Assembly (NCBI GenBank): GCA_016873255.1
Contig: VGXR01000001.1
Coordinates: 53,261 to 117,260, forward strand
DNA from: Planctomycetota bacterium
GTDB lineage: Bacteria > Planctomycetota > Phycisphaerae > Phycisphaerales > SM1A02
DNA: 64,000 nt
Direction: 5' to 3'
Numbering within the stretch: the first letter of the stretch is position 1; each line of letters begins with the position of its first letter. The notes below the pieces were generated by a model. The model did no database searches, was not told where the DNA came from, and worked only from the letters and a program-made list of their open reading frames with translations. Below, in pieces: positions 35,898 through 44,856 of this stretch. The position numbers and the translations under genes are program-made.

Positions 35898-35980
35898 TCA
35901 CCGTCGGCGGCCGTTGCCCTACACTGTCCGGCCCCTGGCACCAGGCCCCTGCGCCCGACGCCGCGGGAAGGACGCTGACC

Positions 35981-37177
35981 ATGAAGATCCACGAATTCCA
36001 GGCCCGCCGGCTGCTTTCCGATGCCGGCATTCCCGTTCCCCCCGGACGGATGGTCGAGTCGGTGGCGGATGCCGCCGCCGAGGCCAGGCGGCTGTTCGCG
36101 GCCGGCGCGGGGATCGTCGTCGTGAAGGCGCAGGTCCATGCGGGCGGCCGCGGCAAGGCCGGGTTCGTGAAGGTGTGCAAGGATGCCGCGGAGGCCGAGA
36201 AGGCCGCCGCCTTCATGCTCTCCAACCGCATGGTGAGCCCGCAGACGCCTCCGGAGGGGCTGGACGTGCGCCGGCTGCTCGTGGCCGCGGGCGTCGACAT
36301 CGCGAAGGAGTACTACCTCGCGATCGTCACGGACCGCGCCCGCAAGACCAACACGCTCATCGCCAGTGCCGAGGGCGGCGTGGAGATCGAGCACGTGGCG
36401 GCGACGCGGCCCGATGCCATCGTCAAGGTGGCCCTCGACCCGCTGACGGGGCTCGCCGCCTACCAGGCGCGCGACACGGCGTTCCGGCTTGGGTTCCGCG
36501 GCAAGCAGGTCAACCAGGCGGCGGACATCATGATGCGGCTGACGGGCCTGTACCTGGCCAAGGACGCGAGCCTCGCCGAGATCAACCCCCTGGTGGTGAC
36601 GCCCGCCTCTGCGGCGCACCCCGACGGCGAGGTGGTCGCCATCGACGCCAAGTTCAACTTCGACGACAACGCGCTCTTCCGCCAGGCGGACCTGCGTGCC
36701 ATGTTCGACCCCTCGGAGGAGGACCCCTCGGAGATGCGCGCACGCGAGTTCGAGCTGAACTACGTGGCGCTCGACGGCAACATCGGCTGCCTCGTGAACG
36801 GTGCGGGCCTCGCCATGTCCACCATGGACATCATCAAGCTGCATGGCGGCGAGCCGGCGAACTTCCTCGACGTGGGCGGCGGCGCCAGCGAGCAGGCGGT
36901 CACCGAGGGGTTCCGCATCATCCTGTCGGACGCCGGGGTGAAGGGCGTGCTCGTCAACATCTTCGGCGGCATCATGCAGTGCGACCGCATCGCGCGCGCC
37001 ATCGTGGCGGCGGCCAAGTCCGTGGGCTTCAAGGTGCCGCTGATCGTGCGCCTCGAGGGCACCAACGTCGCCGAGGCGCGGCTCATCCTGGATGCGGCCC
37101 GGGCCGAGATCCCCACCATGCAGTCCGCCACCGACCTCACCGATGCGGCGCGCAAGGTCTGCGCCTCGGTCGGCTGA
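35981..37177 (+). CDS. sucC: Succinate-CoA ligase (ADP/GDP-forming) beta subunit
   Basis: A 398-residue SucC. It has the N-terminal ATP-grasp [48 protein letters not shown] (metal/nucleotide site), then the CoA-ligase domain with [34 protein letters not shown] and [14 protein letters not shown]. It catalyses the substrate-level phosphorylation step of the TCA cycle together with SucD. ATG 35981 has GGAAGGA upstream. No sucD follows: the next gene is a HAD phosphatase. Confidence 0.95.
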   Translation: MKIHEFQARRLLSDAGIPVPPGRMVESVADAAAEARRLFAAGAGIVVVKAQVHAGGRGKAGFVKVCKDAAEAEKAAAFMLSNRMVSPQTPPEGLDVRRLLVAAGVDIAKEYYLAIVTDRARKTNTLIASAEGGVEIEHVAATRPDAIVKVALDPLTGLAAYQARDTAFRLGFRGKQVNQAADIMMRLTGLYLAKDASLAEINPLVVTPASAAHPDGEVVAIDAKFNFDDNALFRQADLRAMFDPSEEDPSEMRAREFELNYVALDGNIGCLVNGAGLAMSTMDIIKLHGGEPANFLDVGGGASEQAVTEGFRIILSDAGVKGVLVNIFGGIMQCDRIARAIVAAAKSVGFKVPLIVRLEGTNVAEARLILDAARAEIPTMQSATDLTDAARKVCASVG

Positions 37178-37187
37178 ACCCGCGGCC

Positions 37188-37868
37188 ATGCTGGTCCTCT
37201 TCGACATCGACGGCACCCTGCTCCACTCGCTGAGCGCGGGCGTGCATGCCATGAGCTCGGCGCTGCGCGAGCTGCACGGCGTGGACCCCGACTTCTCCAA
37301 GGTCGAGGTGCACGGCCGGCTGGACACGCTGATATGGCGCGACCTGGCCGAGGTGCACGGATACCCGACGTGCGATGCGTCGCACGAGCGGTTCCGGAGC
37401 ACCTACTCCGCGCACCTCGAGCGCAGGCTGGCGGAGCGCAATACCGTGGAGCGGTATCCGGGGACGCGGGAACTCGTGGATGCCGTGCGCGGGCATCCCG
37501 CGCTCACGCTCGGGATGCTCACGGGCAACTACGAGTTCACCGGTCGCCTCAAGGTGCGTCACGCCGGCATCGACCCGGACCTCTTCCTGGTCAACGCCTG
37601 GGCCGGCGACGCGCCGGACCGCCGCGGGCTGGTGCCCGTGGCCATGCGCCGGTTCGCCGAGCGCACGGGCACGCCGATCGCCGGGGACCGCGTGGTGATC
37701 ATCGGCGACACGCCCGCGGATATCGACTGCGCGCATGCCTCCGGCGCGCGCTGCCTGGCCGTGGCCACCGGCCACTTCGGCATCGACGCGCTGCGCGCCG
37801 CGGGCGCCGACCTTGCCGTGAGCGACCTGCGCGACACCGAGCGCCTGCTCGCGTGGATCGCGCAGTGA
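37188..37868 (+). CDS. HAD-superfamily hydrolase (phosphoglycolate-phosphatase-like)
   Basis: A 226-residue HAD hydrolase, subfamily I with an alpha-helical cap. Motif I is [10 protein letters not shown] with nucleophile and acid/base Asp, motif [11 protein letters not shown], a Lys in RLKVRHAG, and motif [20 protein letters not shown]. Cytoplasmic phosphatase; substrate unknown, phosphoglycolate or a sugar phosphate being typical. It begins 10 bases after sucC and is probably co-transcribed. It is convergent with the gene at 37881. Confidence 0.9.
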   Translation: MLVLFDIDGTLLHSLSAGVHAMSSALRELHGVDPDFSKVEVHGRLDTLIWRDLAEVHGYPTCDASHERFRSTYSAHLERRLAERNTVERYPGTRELVDAVRGHPALTLGMLTGNYEFTGRLKVRHAGIDPDLFLVNAWAGDAPDRRGLVPVAMRRFAERTGTPIAGDRVVIIGDTPADIDCAHASGARCLAVATGHFGIDALRAAGADLAVSDLRDTERLLAWIAQ

Positions 37869-37880
37869 ACCCGCTCGGAT

Positions 37881-38624
37881 CTAGCCGCGCTCGATGCGTT
37901 CCTTGAGCGGCAGCAGCACGCGGGGGATCAGGCGCTGCTCGACGAGGCGCTCGCCGTGGCCCGCGAGCGCCGCGAGGTGCGTGGGCAGGTCGGCAAGCGA
38001 CCGCACGGGGCCCGTCCGTCGCACGGTCAGCATGATGCTCAGCGGATCCGCGCCGTCGCGCGACACCGCCGTCTCGCCGCGCGGCAGGCGCGTGCGCACC
38101 TCCACGTACACGTGCATGTCGGGCGCGTCCGAGAGCGCCAGCGCGATGAACGGCTGCGCATCGAGCACCGTGTCGGTGGACGAATCCGCGAACTCACCCA
38201 GCGGCGACCCGCCCAGCAGCGCATCCAGCACCGCCTGGTCGCGGTTGCCCTCGCAGTCGAAGTCGAATGCGTAGACCAGCTCCAGGTGGTCGACGTCCAG
38301 CGGGCTGATGGAGAGGAAGTACGGCGCCACCTCCAGCACGGTGCGGTGCATCCGGTATGCGTCGTCGAGCGTGTCGGGGTTGACCCATCCGCTCTTGAGC
38401 GACACCTGCCGCATGGCCACCCAGAGGAAGTCGCGCTCGTCCTCGGCGCTCTCGAGGGCCACCTCGCCGTCGGGGTAGCGCTGCAGGCTGGAGAGCCTCG
38501 GCAGGTCCTTCCGCAGGCGCCCGAAGAGGTCGAGCACCGGCTCGCGCGCCGCGGGCAGGTCCATCTTGAGCGCCAGCTTCTGGTTCACGCAGAAGTCGCG
38601 GCAGATCTGGTCGAAGTCCGGCAT
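37881..38624 (-). CDS. Conserved protein of unknown function
   Basis: A 247-residue soluble acidic protein without signal peptide or membrane segments. It alternates helices and strands (ELVYAFDFDCEGNRDQAVLDAL; DMHVYVEVRTRLPRG) and ends with a Leu/Arg-rich helix region. No catalytic motif is visible. It is convergent with the HAD gene (12-base gap) and followed upstream by the DUF4126 gene 44 bases away on the same strand. Likely a lineage-specific protein. Confidence 0.68.
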   Translation of the reverse strand: MPDFDQICRDFCVNQKLALKMDLPAAREPVLDLFGRLRKDLPRLSSLQRYPDGEVALESAEDERDFLWVAMRQVSLKSGWVNPDTLDDAYRMHRTVLEVAPYFLSISPLDVDHLELVYAFDFDCEGNRDQAVLDALLGGSPLGEFADSSTDTVLDAQPFIALALSDAPDMHVYVEVRTRLPRGETAVSRDGADPLSIMLTVRRTGPVRSLADLPTHLAALAGHGERLVEQRLIPRVLLPLKERIERG

Positions 38625-38668
38625 GGCTGTCTCGGGCGCGCCCGCGCGGGCCGGGCGTCAGGAGCGTC

Positions 38669-39403
38669 TCAGGCCGGGCTGCCCGGGCCGCCGTGCGGCG
38701 CCGCCCCGCCGACGCGTTCGGTGCCCATGCGCTCGGAGTGATGGGACATCGCGTAGGCGATGCGCTCGCGGGCCTGCCGCAGCTTCTCCTCGTGCGCCTG
38801 GCGCTGCTTCCGGCGCCAGACGAGGATGCGCCAGACCGCCAGCAGCAGGATGGGGAGGAAGAGCAGGACCAGGATGCCGGCCAGGATCGGGACGACCAGG
38901 GCCATCAGCGTCATGGCGAACGCGAACACGGTCTCGATCATCCCGTAGATCGGGTTGAGCCATCCGATGGTGAGCACGGAACTGGAGAGCCGCCCCGCGA
39001 TCGACGCGGCCTCCACGCCCGAGGCCGTGGTGGCCCCGGCGATGATGCCGAGCGACCACGCGATGGCCGGGTGCAGGAGCGGCTCCGCTCCCTCGGAACC
39101 CGCGACGGTGAGGGTGCCGAGCTGGCTGGTCATCAGCACTGCGCCGGCAGCGGCCGCGAGCGGCGCGGCCAGCAGGTCGAGCACGTGGTCGACCCACGGC
39201 ACGAGGAACCCGACCACCTCGACGACGGTGGCCGTGCCGAAGAGCACGATGGACGTGTTGGTGCCGAGCCAGCTGAAGTGCGGCCCGACGTCGAGGAACT
39301 CTGCACGGACGGCGATGGCCGCCATGAAGAGCGGCAGGAACACCCGGAGCCCGCACGCCGCGGACAGCCCCAGCCCTGCGCACACGGCGAGGAAGATCGC
39401 CAT
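38669..39403 (-). CDS. DUF4126 membrane protein
   Basis: A 244-residue membrane protein with about six hydrophobic segments. The start AVCAGLGLSAACGLRVFLPLF, the following HFSWLGTNTSIVLFGTATVVEVVGFLVPWVDHVLD and LMTSQLGTLTVAGSEGAEPLLHP match DUF4126, a family of unknown function. The C-terminal 60 residues are a basic cytoplasmic helix and tail. It lies 10 bases after the small L28-like gene and is probably co-transcribed with it. Confidence 0.85.
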   Translation of the reverse strand: MAIFLAVCAGLGLSAACGLRVFLPLFMAAIAVRAEFLDVGPHFSWLGTNTSIVLFGTATVVEVVGFLVPWVDHVLDLLAAPLAAAAGAVLMTSQLGTLTVAGSEGAEPLLHPAIAWSLGIIAGATTASGVEAASIAGRLSSSVLTIGWLNPIYGMIETVFAFAMTLMALVVPILAGILVLLFLPILLLAVWRILVWRRKQRQAHEEKLRQARERIAYAMSHHSERMGTERVGGAAPHGGPGSPA

Positions 39404-39413
39404 GGGGCGCGTT

Positions 39414-39731
39414 TCAGGCCACCTTGGCGTCGAGGTACTTCTCGACGCTCTTGACGTCCGCCAGGATCTGCGGGGTCATGCGCAGCGTGAAGCTCGCACC
39501 CTTGGTGACGGACACCACGCGCGTGCACTCCTCGCGCGCGAGCCAGATGCGGCCGGCGCGCGCGGTGCGGCGGTTGCCGCTGCGCAGGCGCTCGCGCTTC
39601 AGGCGGTTCAGCGCACCCTGCACGCCCGAGTTCATGCGCATCAGGCGGAGGATGGTCTGCTTGCGGCGAGCCTCGGCAGGGATGGCCTTGACGGTGAAGT
39701 GGACGGTGCTGGTAGGAGCGAGGTTCGCCAT
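39414..39731 (-). CDS. Small basic protein, possibly divergent ribosomal protein bL28
   Basis: A 105-residue, very basic protein. The last ~50 residues (NRRTARAGRIWLAREECTR, then KGASFTLRMTPQILADVKSV) resemble the C-terminal half of bL28: a basic turn, a hydrophobic-proline-poor strand, a TLR strand and a final helix. The N-terminal half (RRKQTILRLMRMNSGVQGALNRLKRERL) does not match the usual Cys-containing bL28 start. It could instead be an unrelated nucleic-acid-binding protein. ATG 39731 is preceded by AAAGGA and a good promoter. Coupled to DUF4126. Confidence 0.5.
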   Translation of the reverse strand: MANLAPTSTVHFTVKAIPAEARRKQTILRLMRMNSGVQGALNRLKRERLRSGNRRTARAGRIWLAREECTRVVSVTKGASFTLRMTPQILADVKSVEKYLDAKVA

Positions 39732-39769
39732 GGATGGTCCTTTGCGCAAGTCGCTGCGCCGAGCCGCGT

Positions 39770-39797
39770 AGTGTAGCGGAGCCCCCGACTGCCGCAA
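39770..39797 (-). promoter_or_regulatory. Predicted promoter of the L28-like gene
   Basis: On the minus strand TTGCGG (39792-39797), a 16-base spacer and TACACT (39770-39775) lie 38 bases before the start codon, a fair sigma-70 match. Confidence 0.55.
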
Positions 39798-39854
39798 GCC
39801 CACGTCCGCGTCCGCTTATCGGCACCGATCCGCGCGCGTGGATAGGCTTTTCCG

Positions 39855-40724
39855 ATGGCTTCCTCCCGCATCGGCTGGATCGGAACTGGCGTCATGGGGC
39901 GCTCCATGGCACTGCACCTTCGCCATGCGGAGCATCCGCTGGTGGTGTTCAGCCGCACGAAGGAGCGGGCCCGGGACCTGCTGGAAGCAGGCGCGGAATG
40001 GGCCTCGAGCCCGCGCGAGGTGGCCGAGCGCTGCGAGGTCGCGTGCTCGATGGTCGGCCTGCCGTCGGACGTGGAGTCGATCTACCTCGGCGCGGACGGC
40101 ATGCTCTCGGCCGCGCGCGCCCCACGGCTGCTGATCGACTTCACGACGAGCAGTCCCGCCCTCGCCCGCCGCATCGCGGAGGCATGCGCCTCGCGCGGGG
40201 CCGAGGCGCTCGATGCCCCCGTCTCCGGAGGCGACGTCGGCGCCCGCAACGCCTCGCTCTCCATCATGTGCGGCGGCACCGAACCGGCCTTCGCCGCCGC
40301 GCGCCCGCTCCTGGAGCGGCTCGGCAAGACGATCGTCCTGCAGGGAGGCGCCGGGGCCGGACAGCACACCAAGATGGTCAACCAGCTCCTGATCGCCGGC
40401 ACCATGCTCGGGCTGGCGGAGGCCCTTGCCTACGCGCGCCGGAGCGGCCTGGACCCGGCCAAGGTCCTCGAATCCGTCGGCGGCGGGGCGGCCGCCAGCT
40501 GGTCGCTGGCAAACCTGGCCCCCCGGGTGCTCAAAGGAGACTTCTCCCCCGGGTTCTTCATCGAACATTTCCTCAAGGACCTTCGTATCGCGCTCGACGA
40601 GGCGCGCTCGATGGGCCTCGAACTGCCGACCGCCGCCGCCGCGGAGCGCACCTACGCCGCTCTCGCGGAGGCGGGGCATGGCCGTTCGGGGACGCAGGCC
40701 ATCGTGCACGCCTACGGGTGGTGA
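39855..40724 (+). CDS. Beta-hydroxyacid dehydrogenase family (3-hydroxyisobutyrate/tartronate-semialdehyde reductase-like)
   Basis: A 289-residue NAD(P)-dependent dehydrogenase. It has the Rossmann motif IGWIGTGVMGRSMALHL, the substrate loop DAPVSGGDVGARNASLSIMCGG (family signature DxPVSGG), and the catalytic Lys in GAGQHTKMVNQLLIAG. Next comes FFIEHFLKDLRIALDEA, typical of 3-hydroxyisobutyrate dehydrogenases and glyoxylate/succinic-semialdehyde reductases. Exact substrate is open. It is located 34 bases before moxR and may be part of the same transcript. Confidence 0.92.
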   Translation: MASSRIGWIGTGVMGRSMALHLRHAEHPLVVFSRTKERARDLLEAGAEWASSPREVAERCEVACSMVGLPSDVESIYLGADGMLSAARAPRLLIDFTTSSPALARRIAEACASRGAEALDAPVSGGDVGARNASLSIMCGGTEPAFAAARPLLERLGKTIVLQGGAGAGQHTKMVNQLLIAGTMLGLAEALAYARRSGLDPAKVLESVGGGAAASWSLANLAPRVLKGDFSPGFFIEHFLKDLRIALDEARSMGLELPTAAAAERTYAALAEAGHGRSGTQAIVHAYGW

Positions 40725-40758
40725 GCGAACTACCCTTCTCATCCCACCGGAACCAACC

Positions 40759-41760
40759 ATGCCAACCATCACCCAGCAGGACATCGGAGCGATCGAGCAG
40801 CAGGTGAAGCAGGCGCACCCGCCCTTCGCCGCGCTCACGCAGGAACTCGGCCGCGTCATCGTGGGCCAGCACGAATTGCTCGAGGGGCTCCTCATCGGGC
40901 TCCTCTGCAACGGGCACGTGCTCATCGAGGGCGTGCCGGGCCTGGCCAAGACCACGGCCGTGGCGACGCTCGCGGCCGCGGTGCGCACCACCTTCCACCG
41001 CATCCAGTTCACGCCCGACCTCCTGCCCTCGGACCTCGTCGGCACGATGGTCTACAGCCCGGCCTCGCACGAGTTCAGCGTGAAGAAGGGCCCCATCTTC
41101 GCCAACATCGTGCTGGCCGACGAGATCAACCGCGCCCCCGCCAAGGTCCAGAGCGCGCTGCTCGAGGCGATGCAGGAGCGCCAGGTGACGATCGGCGGCG
41201 AGACGTTCCGCATGGACGACCCGTTCCTGGTGCTCGCCACGCAGAACCCGATCGAGCAGGAAGGCACCTACCCGCTGCCCGAGGCGCAGGTCGACAGGTT
41301 CCTGCTGAAGCTCGTCATCACCTACCCGACGCGCACCGAGGAGCGGCAGATCCTCGACCGCATGTCGAAGACCACCGCGAGGGTGCAGGTGCGCCCGGTG
41401 ATGGACCCGGCGCAGATCCGCACCGCGCGCGAGGTGGTCGACGCGATCCACGTCGACGACAGCATCAAGGACTACATCGTGTCGCTCGTGTGCGCGAGCC
41501 GCGATCCGGGCGCCTTCAAGGTGCCGGTGAAGGACCTCGTGCAGTACGGCGCCTCGCCGCGCGCCACCATCGCGCTCGCCCAGGCCGCGCGCGCCAAGGC
41601 GTTCCTCGATGGCCGCGGGTTCGTGGTGCCGCAGGACGTGAAGGACGTGGCCCCCGCCGTCATGCGCCACCGACTCGGCCTGAGCTACGAGGCCGAGGCG
41701 CTCGAGAAGTCCTCCGACGACGTGGTCCGCGCCCTCCTCGAGCACGTGCCGGTGCCCTGA
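40759..41760 (+). CDS. MoxR-family AAA+ ATPase
   Basis: A 333-residue MoxR ATPase. Walker A is IEGVPGLAKTT, Walker B LADEINRAPAKVQSALLEAM, followed by LATQNPIEQEGTYPLPEAQVDRF (sensor 1 and arginine-finger region) and the C-terminal lid with GASPRATIALAQAARA. MoxR chaperones act on VWA-domain proteins, which are encoded just downstream (DUF58 and Bat genes). This is the first gene of the Bat operon, five bases before the DUF58 gene. Confidence 0.96.
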   Translation: MPTITQQDIGAIEQQVKQAHPPFAALTQELGRVIVGQHELLEGLLIGLLCNGHVLIEGVPGLAKTTAVATLAAAVRTTFHRIQFTPDLLPSDLVGTMVYSPASHEFSVKKGPIFANIVLADEINRAPAKVQSALLEAMQERQVTIGGETFRMDDPFLVLATQNPIEQEGTYPLPEAQVDRFLLKLVITYPTRTEERQILDRMSKTTARVQVRPVMDPAQIRTAREVVDAIHVDDSIKDYIVSLVCASRDPGAFKVPVKDLVQYGASPRATIALAQAARAKAFLDGRGFVVPQDVKDVAPAVMRHRLGLSYEAEALEKSSDDVVRALLEHVPVP

Positions 41761-41765
41761 GAGCC

Positions 41766-42671
41766 ATGCAGACGACCGAGCTCCTCCGCAAGGTCCGCCG
41801 CATCGAGATCCGCACGTCGCACCTCGTGAGCGACGTGCTGGCCGGGCAGTTCCGCTCCGCCTTCAAGGGGCGCGGCATGGAGTTCGAGGAGGTCCGCCCG
41901 TACCAGTACGGCGACGACGTGCGTTCCATCGACTGGAACGTGAGCGCGCGCACGGGCTTCCCGCACGTGAAGCTCTTCCGCGAGGAGCGCGAGCTGACCG
42001 TGATGCTCGTGGTCGACCTCAGCGGCTCGCTCGGCTTCGGCACCAACGCGCAGCTGAAGCGCGAGCTGGCCGCGGAGATCGCGGCGACGCTCGCCTTCAG
42101 CGCGATCCGCTCGAACGACCGCGTGGGACTGATCGGCTTCACCGATCGCGTGGAGCTGGTGGTGCCGCCTCGAAAGGGACCGCGCCACGTGCTGCGGATC
42201 GTGCGCGACCTGCTCGCCTTCCGGCCCGCGCACCGCGGCACCGACATCGGCGCCGCCGTGGAGCAGGCCACGCGCGCCCTCAGCCGGCGCGCGGTGGTGT
42301 TCGTGGTGAGCGACTGGCGCTCGCCCGGCGTGCTGGCCGACGGGCGCGAGCCGTGGGAGGACGCGCTGCGCATCGCGCGCATGCGCCATGACGTGATCCC
42401 CGTGGTGGTGCGCGACCGCCGCGAGCGCGAGCTGCCGCCCGTCGGACTCGCCGAGTTCGAGGACGAGGAGACCGGCGAGCTGGCGACGGTGGACCTGTCG
42501 TCGCGCGCGGTGCGCGAGCGGTTCGCGCGCCTGGCGTCGGCCGACGACGCGCTCCTCGAGGACACGCTCCGCCGCCTCGGCAGCGAGGCGATCCGCGTGG
42601 AGACGGGGGGCGACTTCGTGGAACCGCTCACGTCCTTCTTCCGCCGCCGCGGCGCCCGGAGGGCACGGTGA
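41766..42671 (+). CDS. DUF58 protein (VWA-like partner of MoxR)
   Basis: A 301-residue DUF58 protein. The conserved FKGRGMEFEEVRPYQYGDDVRSIDWNVSARTG motif is present, followed by a VWA-like domain with LMLVVDLSGSLGFG (DxSxS metal site), and FVVSDWRSPG. No membrane segment is obvious, so it is a cytoplasmic or peripheral protein. It is always found beside moxR. Its stop overlaps the GTG of the next gene (GTGA). Confidence 0.95.
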   Translation: MQTTELLRKVRRIEIRTSHLVSDVLAGQFRSAFKGRGMEFEEVRPYQYGDDVRSIDWNVSARTGFPHVKLFREERELTVMLVVDLSGSLGFGTNAQLKRELAAEIAATLAFSAIRSNDRVGLIGFTDRVELVVPPRKGPRHVLRIVRDLLAFRPAHRGTDIGAAVEQATRALSRRAVVFVVSDWRSPGVLADGREPWEDALRIARMRHDVIPVVVRDRRERELPPVGLAEFEDEETGELATVDLSSRAVRERFARLASADDALLEDTLRRLGSEAIRVETGGDFVEPLTSFFRRRGARRAR

Positions 42672-43774
42672 AGCCGGCGCACGGGACGGTACTTGCGCTC
42701 GCGGCGCTCCTTGCGTGCGGGACGGCCGCGGCGCCGCACCGCGACATCGAGCGCCGCGACACGGAGCGCCGCGACATCGACCACCGCGACATCGACCACC
42801 GCGACACGGAGCGCCGCCCGGCGCAGCGTGCGGTCCGCCAGGCCGAGGAGTCGGGCGGACTCAAGGTGGTCCGCACCATCGACGCCGCGGCGTGGCAGGC
42901 GGGTGCACCGATCGCGATGACGGTATCCGCATCCGCGCCGGAGGGAGCCTCCGTGCGACTGCCCGTGCTCGACCGCACGCTCGGCGCGTTCGACGTTCGG
43001 CCCGACGGCCGGCCGCTGCGCGGCGCGGGCACGGACCTGCTGCAGGCAACCCTGGTGGCGTGGGACGCGGGCCCCGTCGAGGTGCCGGCGATGGAGGTCA
43101 AGGCCACGCTGGCTGACGGGACCGAGGCCACGGTCACGCTGCCGGCGGTGACGGTGGACCTCACCTCGCTCGTCGGCGACGACATGCCGCTCACGGAGCT
43201 GGCGTCGGACATCCGGGGCCCGGTGGACATCGAGGCGAGCCGATGGACCTGGTGGGCCATGGCCGCCGCCGCGGCCGTGGCGGCACTGGCCTTCACGTGG
43301 TGGCTGCGCTCTCGCGGCGCGTCGCCGCCGCCGCAACCGCCGCTGCCGCCCGCGGAGTGGGCGCGGCGCGAGCTCGACCGACTCGATGCCGACGACCTGC
43401 CCCGTCGCGGCGACGTCGACGGGTTCTTCGTGCGGCTCTCCACGATCGTGCGCACGTACATCGAGGGGCGCTTCGCGATCGCCGCGCCGGACCGCACCAC
43501 GCAGGAGTTCCTGCGCGAGGCGTCGGCGCACCCGGACCTCGCCGGCGAACGATCGCGTGAGCTCGGCGCGTTCCTGCGCACGGCGGACATGGTGAAGTTC
43601 GCCGCGGCCCGGCCTCCCGAGGACACCTGCGCCGCCGCGATGCGCGCGATGCGCGCGTTCGTGGAGTCGACGGCTCCTGCGGAGGACGACGTCGCCGCCG
43701 GCGCCGAGCAAGGGCCCGCGGAACCCGCGGCGCCCTCCCAGCCTGACCGCCGCACGAAGGAGGCTGCGCGATGA
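42668..43774 (+). CDS. DUF4381-like membrane protein of the Bat operon
   Basis: A 368-residue protein starting at a GTG overlapping the previous stop. A signal peptide (to ~residue 22) is followed by five pentapeptide repeats of the type [HR]RD[IT][ED] (15-bp DNA repeats, 42737-42811), then a beta-rich periplasmic domain. A single membrane helix (WTWWAMAAAAAVAALAFTW near 195-213) and a cytoplasmic helical domain follow, with the typical FFVRLSTIVRTYIEGRF and ADMVKFA motifs of the DUF4381 family. The charged repeat is unusual for the family and may be a flexible linker. Confidence 0.82.
   Translation: MKPAHGTVLALAALLACGTAAAPHRDIERRDTERRDIDHRDIDHRDTERRPAQRAVRQAEESGGLKVVRTIDAAAWQAGAPIAMTVSASAPEGASVRLPVLDRTLGAFDVRPDGRPLRGAGTDLLQATLVAWDAGPVEVPAMEVKATLADGTEATVTLPAVTVDLTSLVGDDMPLTELASDIRGPVDIEASRWTWWAMAAAAAVAALAFTWWLRSRGASPPPQPPLPPAEWARRELDRLDADDLPRRGDVDGFFVRLSTIVRTYIEGRFAIAAPDRTTQEFLREASAHPDLAGERSRELGAFLRTADMVKFAAARPPEDTCAAAMRAMRAFVESTAPAEDDVAAGAEQGPAEPAAPSQPDRRTKEAAR
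42737..42811 (+). repeat. 15-bp coding repeats encoding charged pentapeptides
   Basis: Five in-frame 15-bp units (consensus cgccgcgacatcgag and variants) encode RRDIE-, RRDTE-, RRDID-, HRDID- and HRDTE-like pentapeptides directly after the signal peptide of the DUF4381-like protein. The units are near-identical at the DNA level, indicating recent slippage. Confidence 0.85.
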
Positions 43775-44856
43775 CGGGCTTCCACGACTCGAGCGCCTGG
43801 TGGCTGCTGCTCCTGGCCGCGGTGCCGCTCGCCTGGTGGGCGGCACGGCGCGCGCGCCGGCGCAGCACCATCGCGTATCCGTCGGTCGCGGCGCTGCGTG
43901 CCGCGGGGACATCGTGGGTGTCGCGCACGCGCTGGCTGCCGCTTGCGCTGCGCCTGGCGGCCCTGGCGCTGCTTGCCGTGTGCATCGCGCGGCCGATCAA
44001 GGCCAACGAGCAGACGCGCGTGTTCGTGGAGGGGATCGCGGTGGAACTGGTGGTGGACCGCTCGAGCTCGATGCTTGCCATGGACTTCCAGAAGGACGGC
44101 CGGCGCGCGGACCGGCTGACCGCGCTCAAGGACGTGGCGGGCCGCTTCGTGCTCGGCGGCGAGGGCCTTGCCGGGAGGCCCGGCGACCTGATCGGCATGA
44201 TCGCCTTCGCGCGCTACGCCGACAGCACGTGCCCGCTGACCCTCGACCACGACTACCTGGTGCAGGTGCTGCAGGGCACGGAGGTGGCGGGCACTCGCAC
44301 CGAGGACGGGACGGCCATCGGCGAGGCGGTGGCGCTCGCGGCGGAGCGGCTGCGCGAGGCCACGGACCGCGGGGGTGACCTTCCCAAGCCCAAGAGCAAG
44401 GCCATCATCCTGCTCACCGACGGCGAGAACAACGCGGGCGACATCCCGCCGATGACGGCCGCCGAGATCTGCAAGACCTACGGCATCACGCTGTACGCGG
44501 TGGGCATGGGCACCATCGGCGAGGCGCCCTACCCCGTGCAGACGCCCTTCGGCGGCACGCAGATGATGCCGGTGCCGGTGAAGATCGACGAGAAGCTCCT
44601 GAAGGAGATGGCCGCCGCCACCGGAGGCCAGTACTTCCGCGCGACCGACACCCGCAGCCTCGCGCAGATCTACGAGACCATCGACCGCCTCGAGAAGACC
44701 ACCACCGAGCAGCGGCGATACCTGCAGTTCCGCGACCTCGCGGTGGAGGGCTCCGACCTGGCGGGCCTGCGCCTCCCGCCGCTCCTCCTGCTGGCGTTCC
44801 TTGCGGTGGCGGCCGAGCTGGTCCTCTCTCACACGCGCTGGAGGACGCTGCCATGA
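43771..44856 (+). CDS. batA: VWA-domain membrane protein BatA
   Basis: A 361-residue aerotolerance-type BatA: an N-terminal segment with a membrane helix pair, LVVDRSSSMLAMDF with the MIDAS DxSxS motif, IILLTDGENNAG (third MIDAS Asp), and a C-terminal membrane helix (LPPLLLLAFLAVAAELVL). VWA domains bind metal and protein partners at the periplasmic face. Overlaps its neighbours by four bases at both ends. Confidence 0.93.
   Translation: MTGFHDSSAWWLLLLAAVPLAWWAARRARRRSTIAYPSVAALRAAGTSWVSRTRWLPLALRLAALALLAVCIARPIKANEQTRVFVEGIAVELVVDRSSSMLAMDFQKDGRRADRLTALKDVAGRFVLGGEGLAGRPGDLIGMIAFARYADSTCPLTLDHDYLVQVLQGTEVAGTRTEDGTAIGEAVALAAERLREATDRGGDLPKPKSKAIILLTDGENNAGDIPPMTAAEICKTYGITLYAVGMGTIGEAPYPVQTPFGGTQMMPVPVKIDEKLLKEMAAATGGQYFRATDTRSLAQIYETIDRLEKTTTEQRRYLQFRDLAVEGSDLAGLRLPPLLLLAFLAVAAELVLSHTRWRTLP

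Noticed and set aside
36000..37190. sucD hidden in another frame next to sucC
   Set aside because: No CoA-binding or phosphohistidine signature of SucD appears in any frame nearby.
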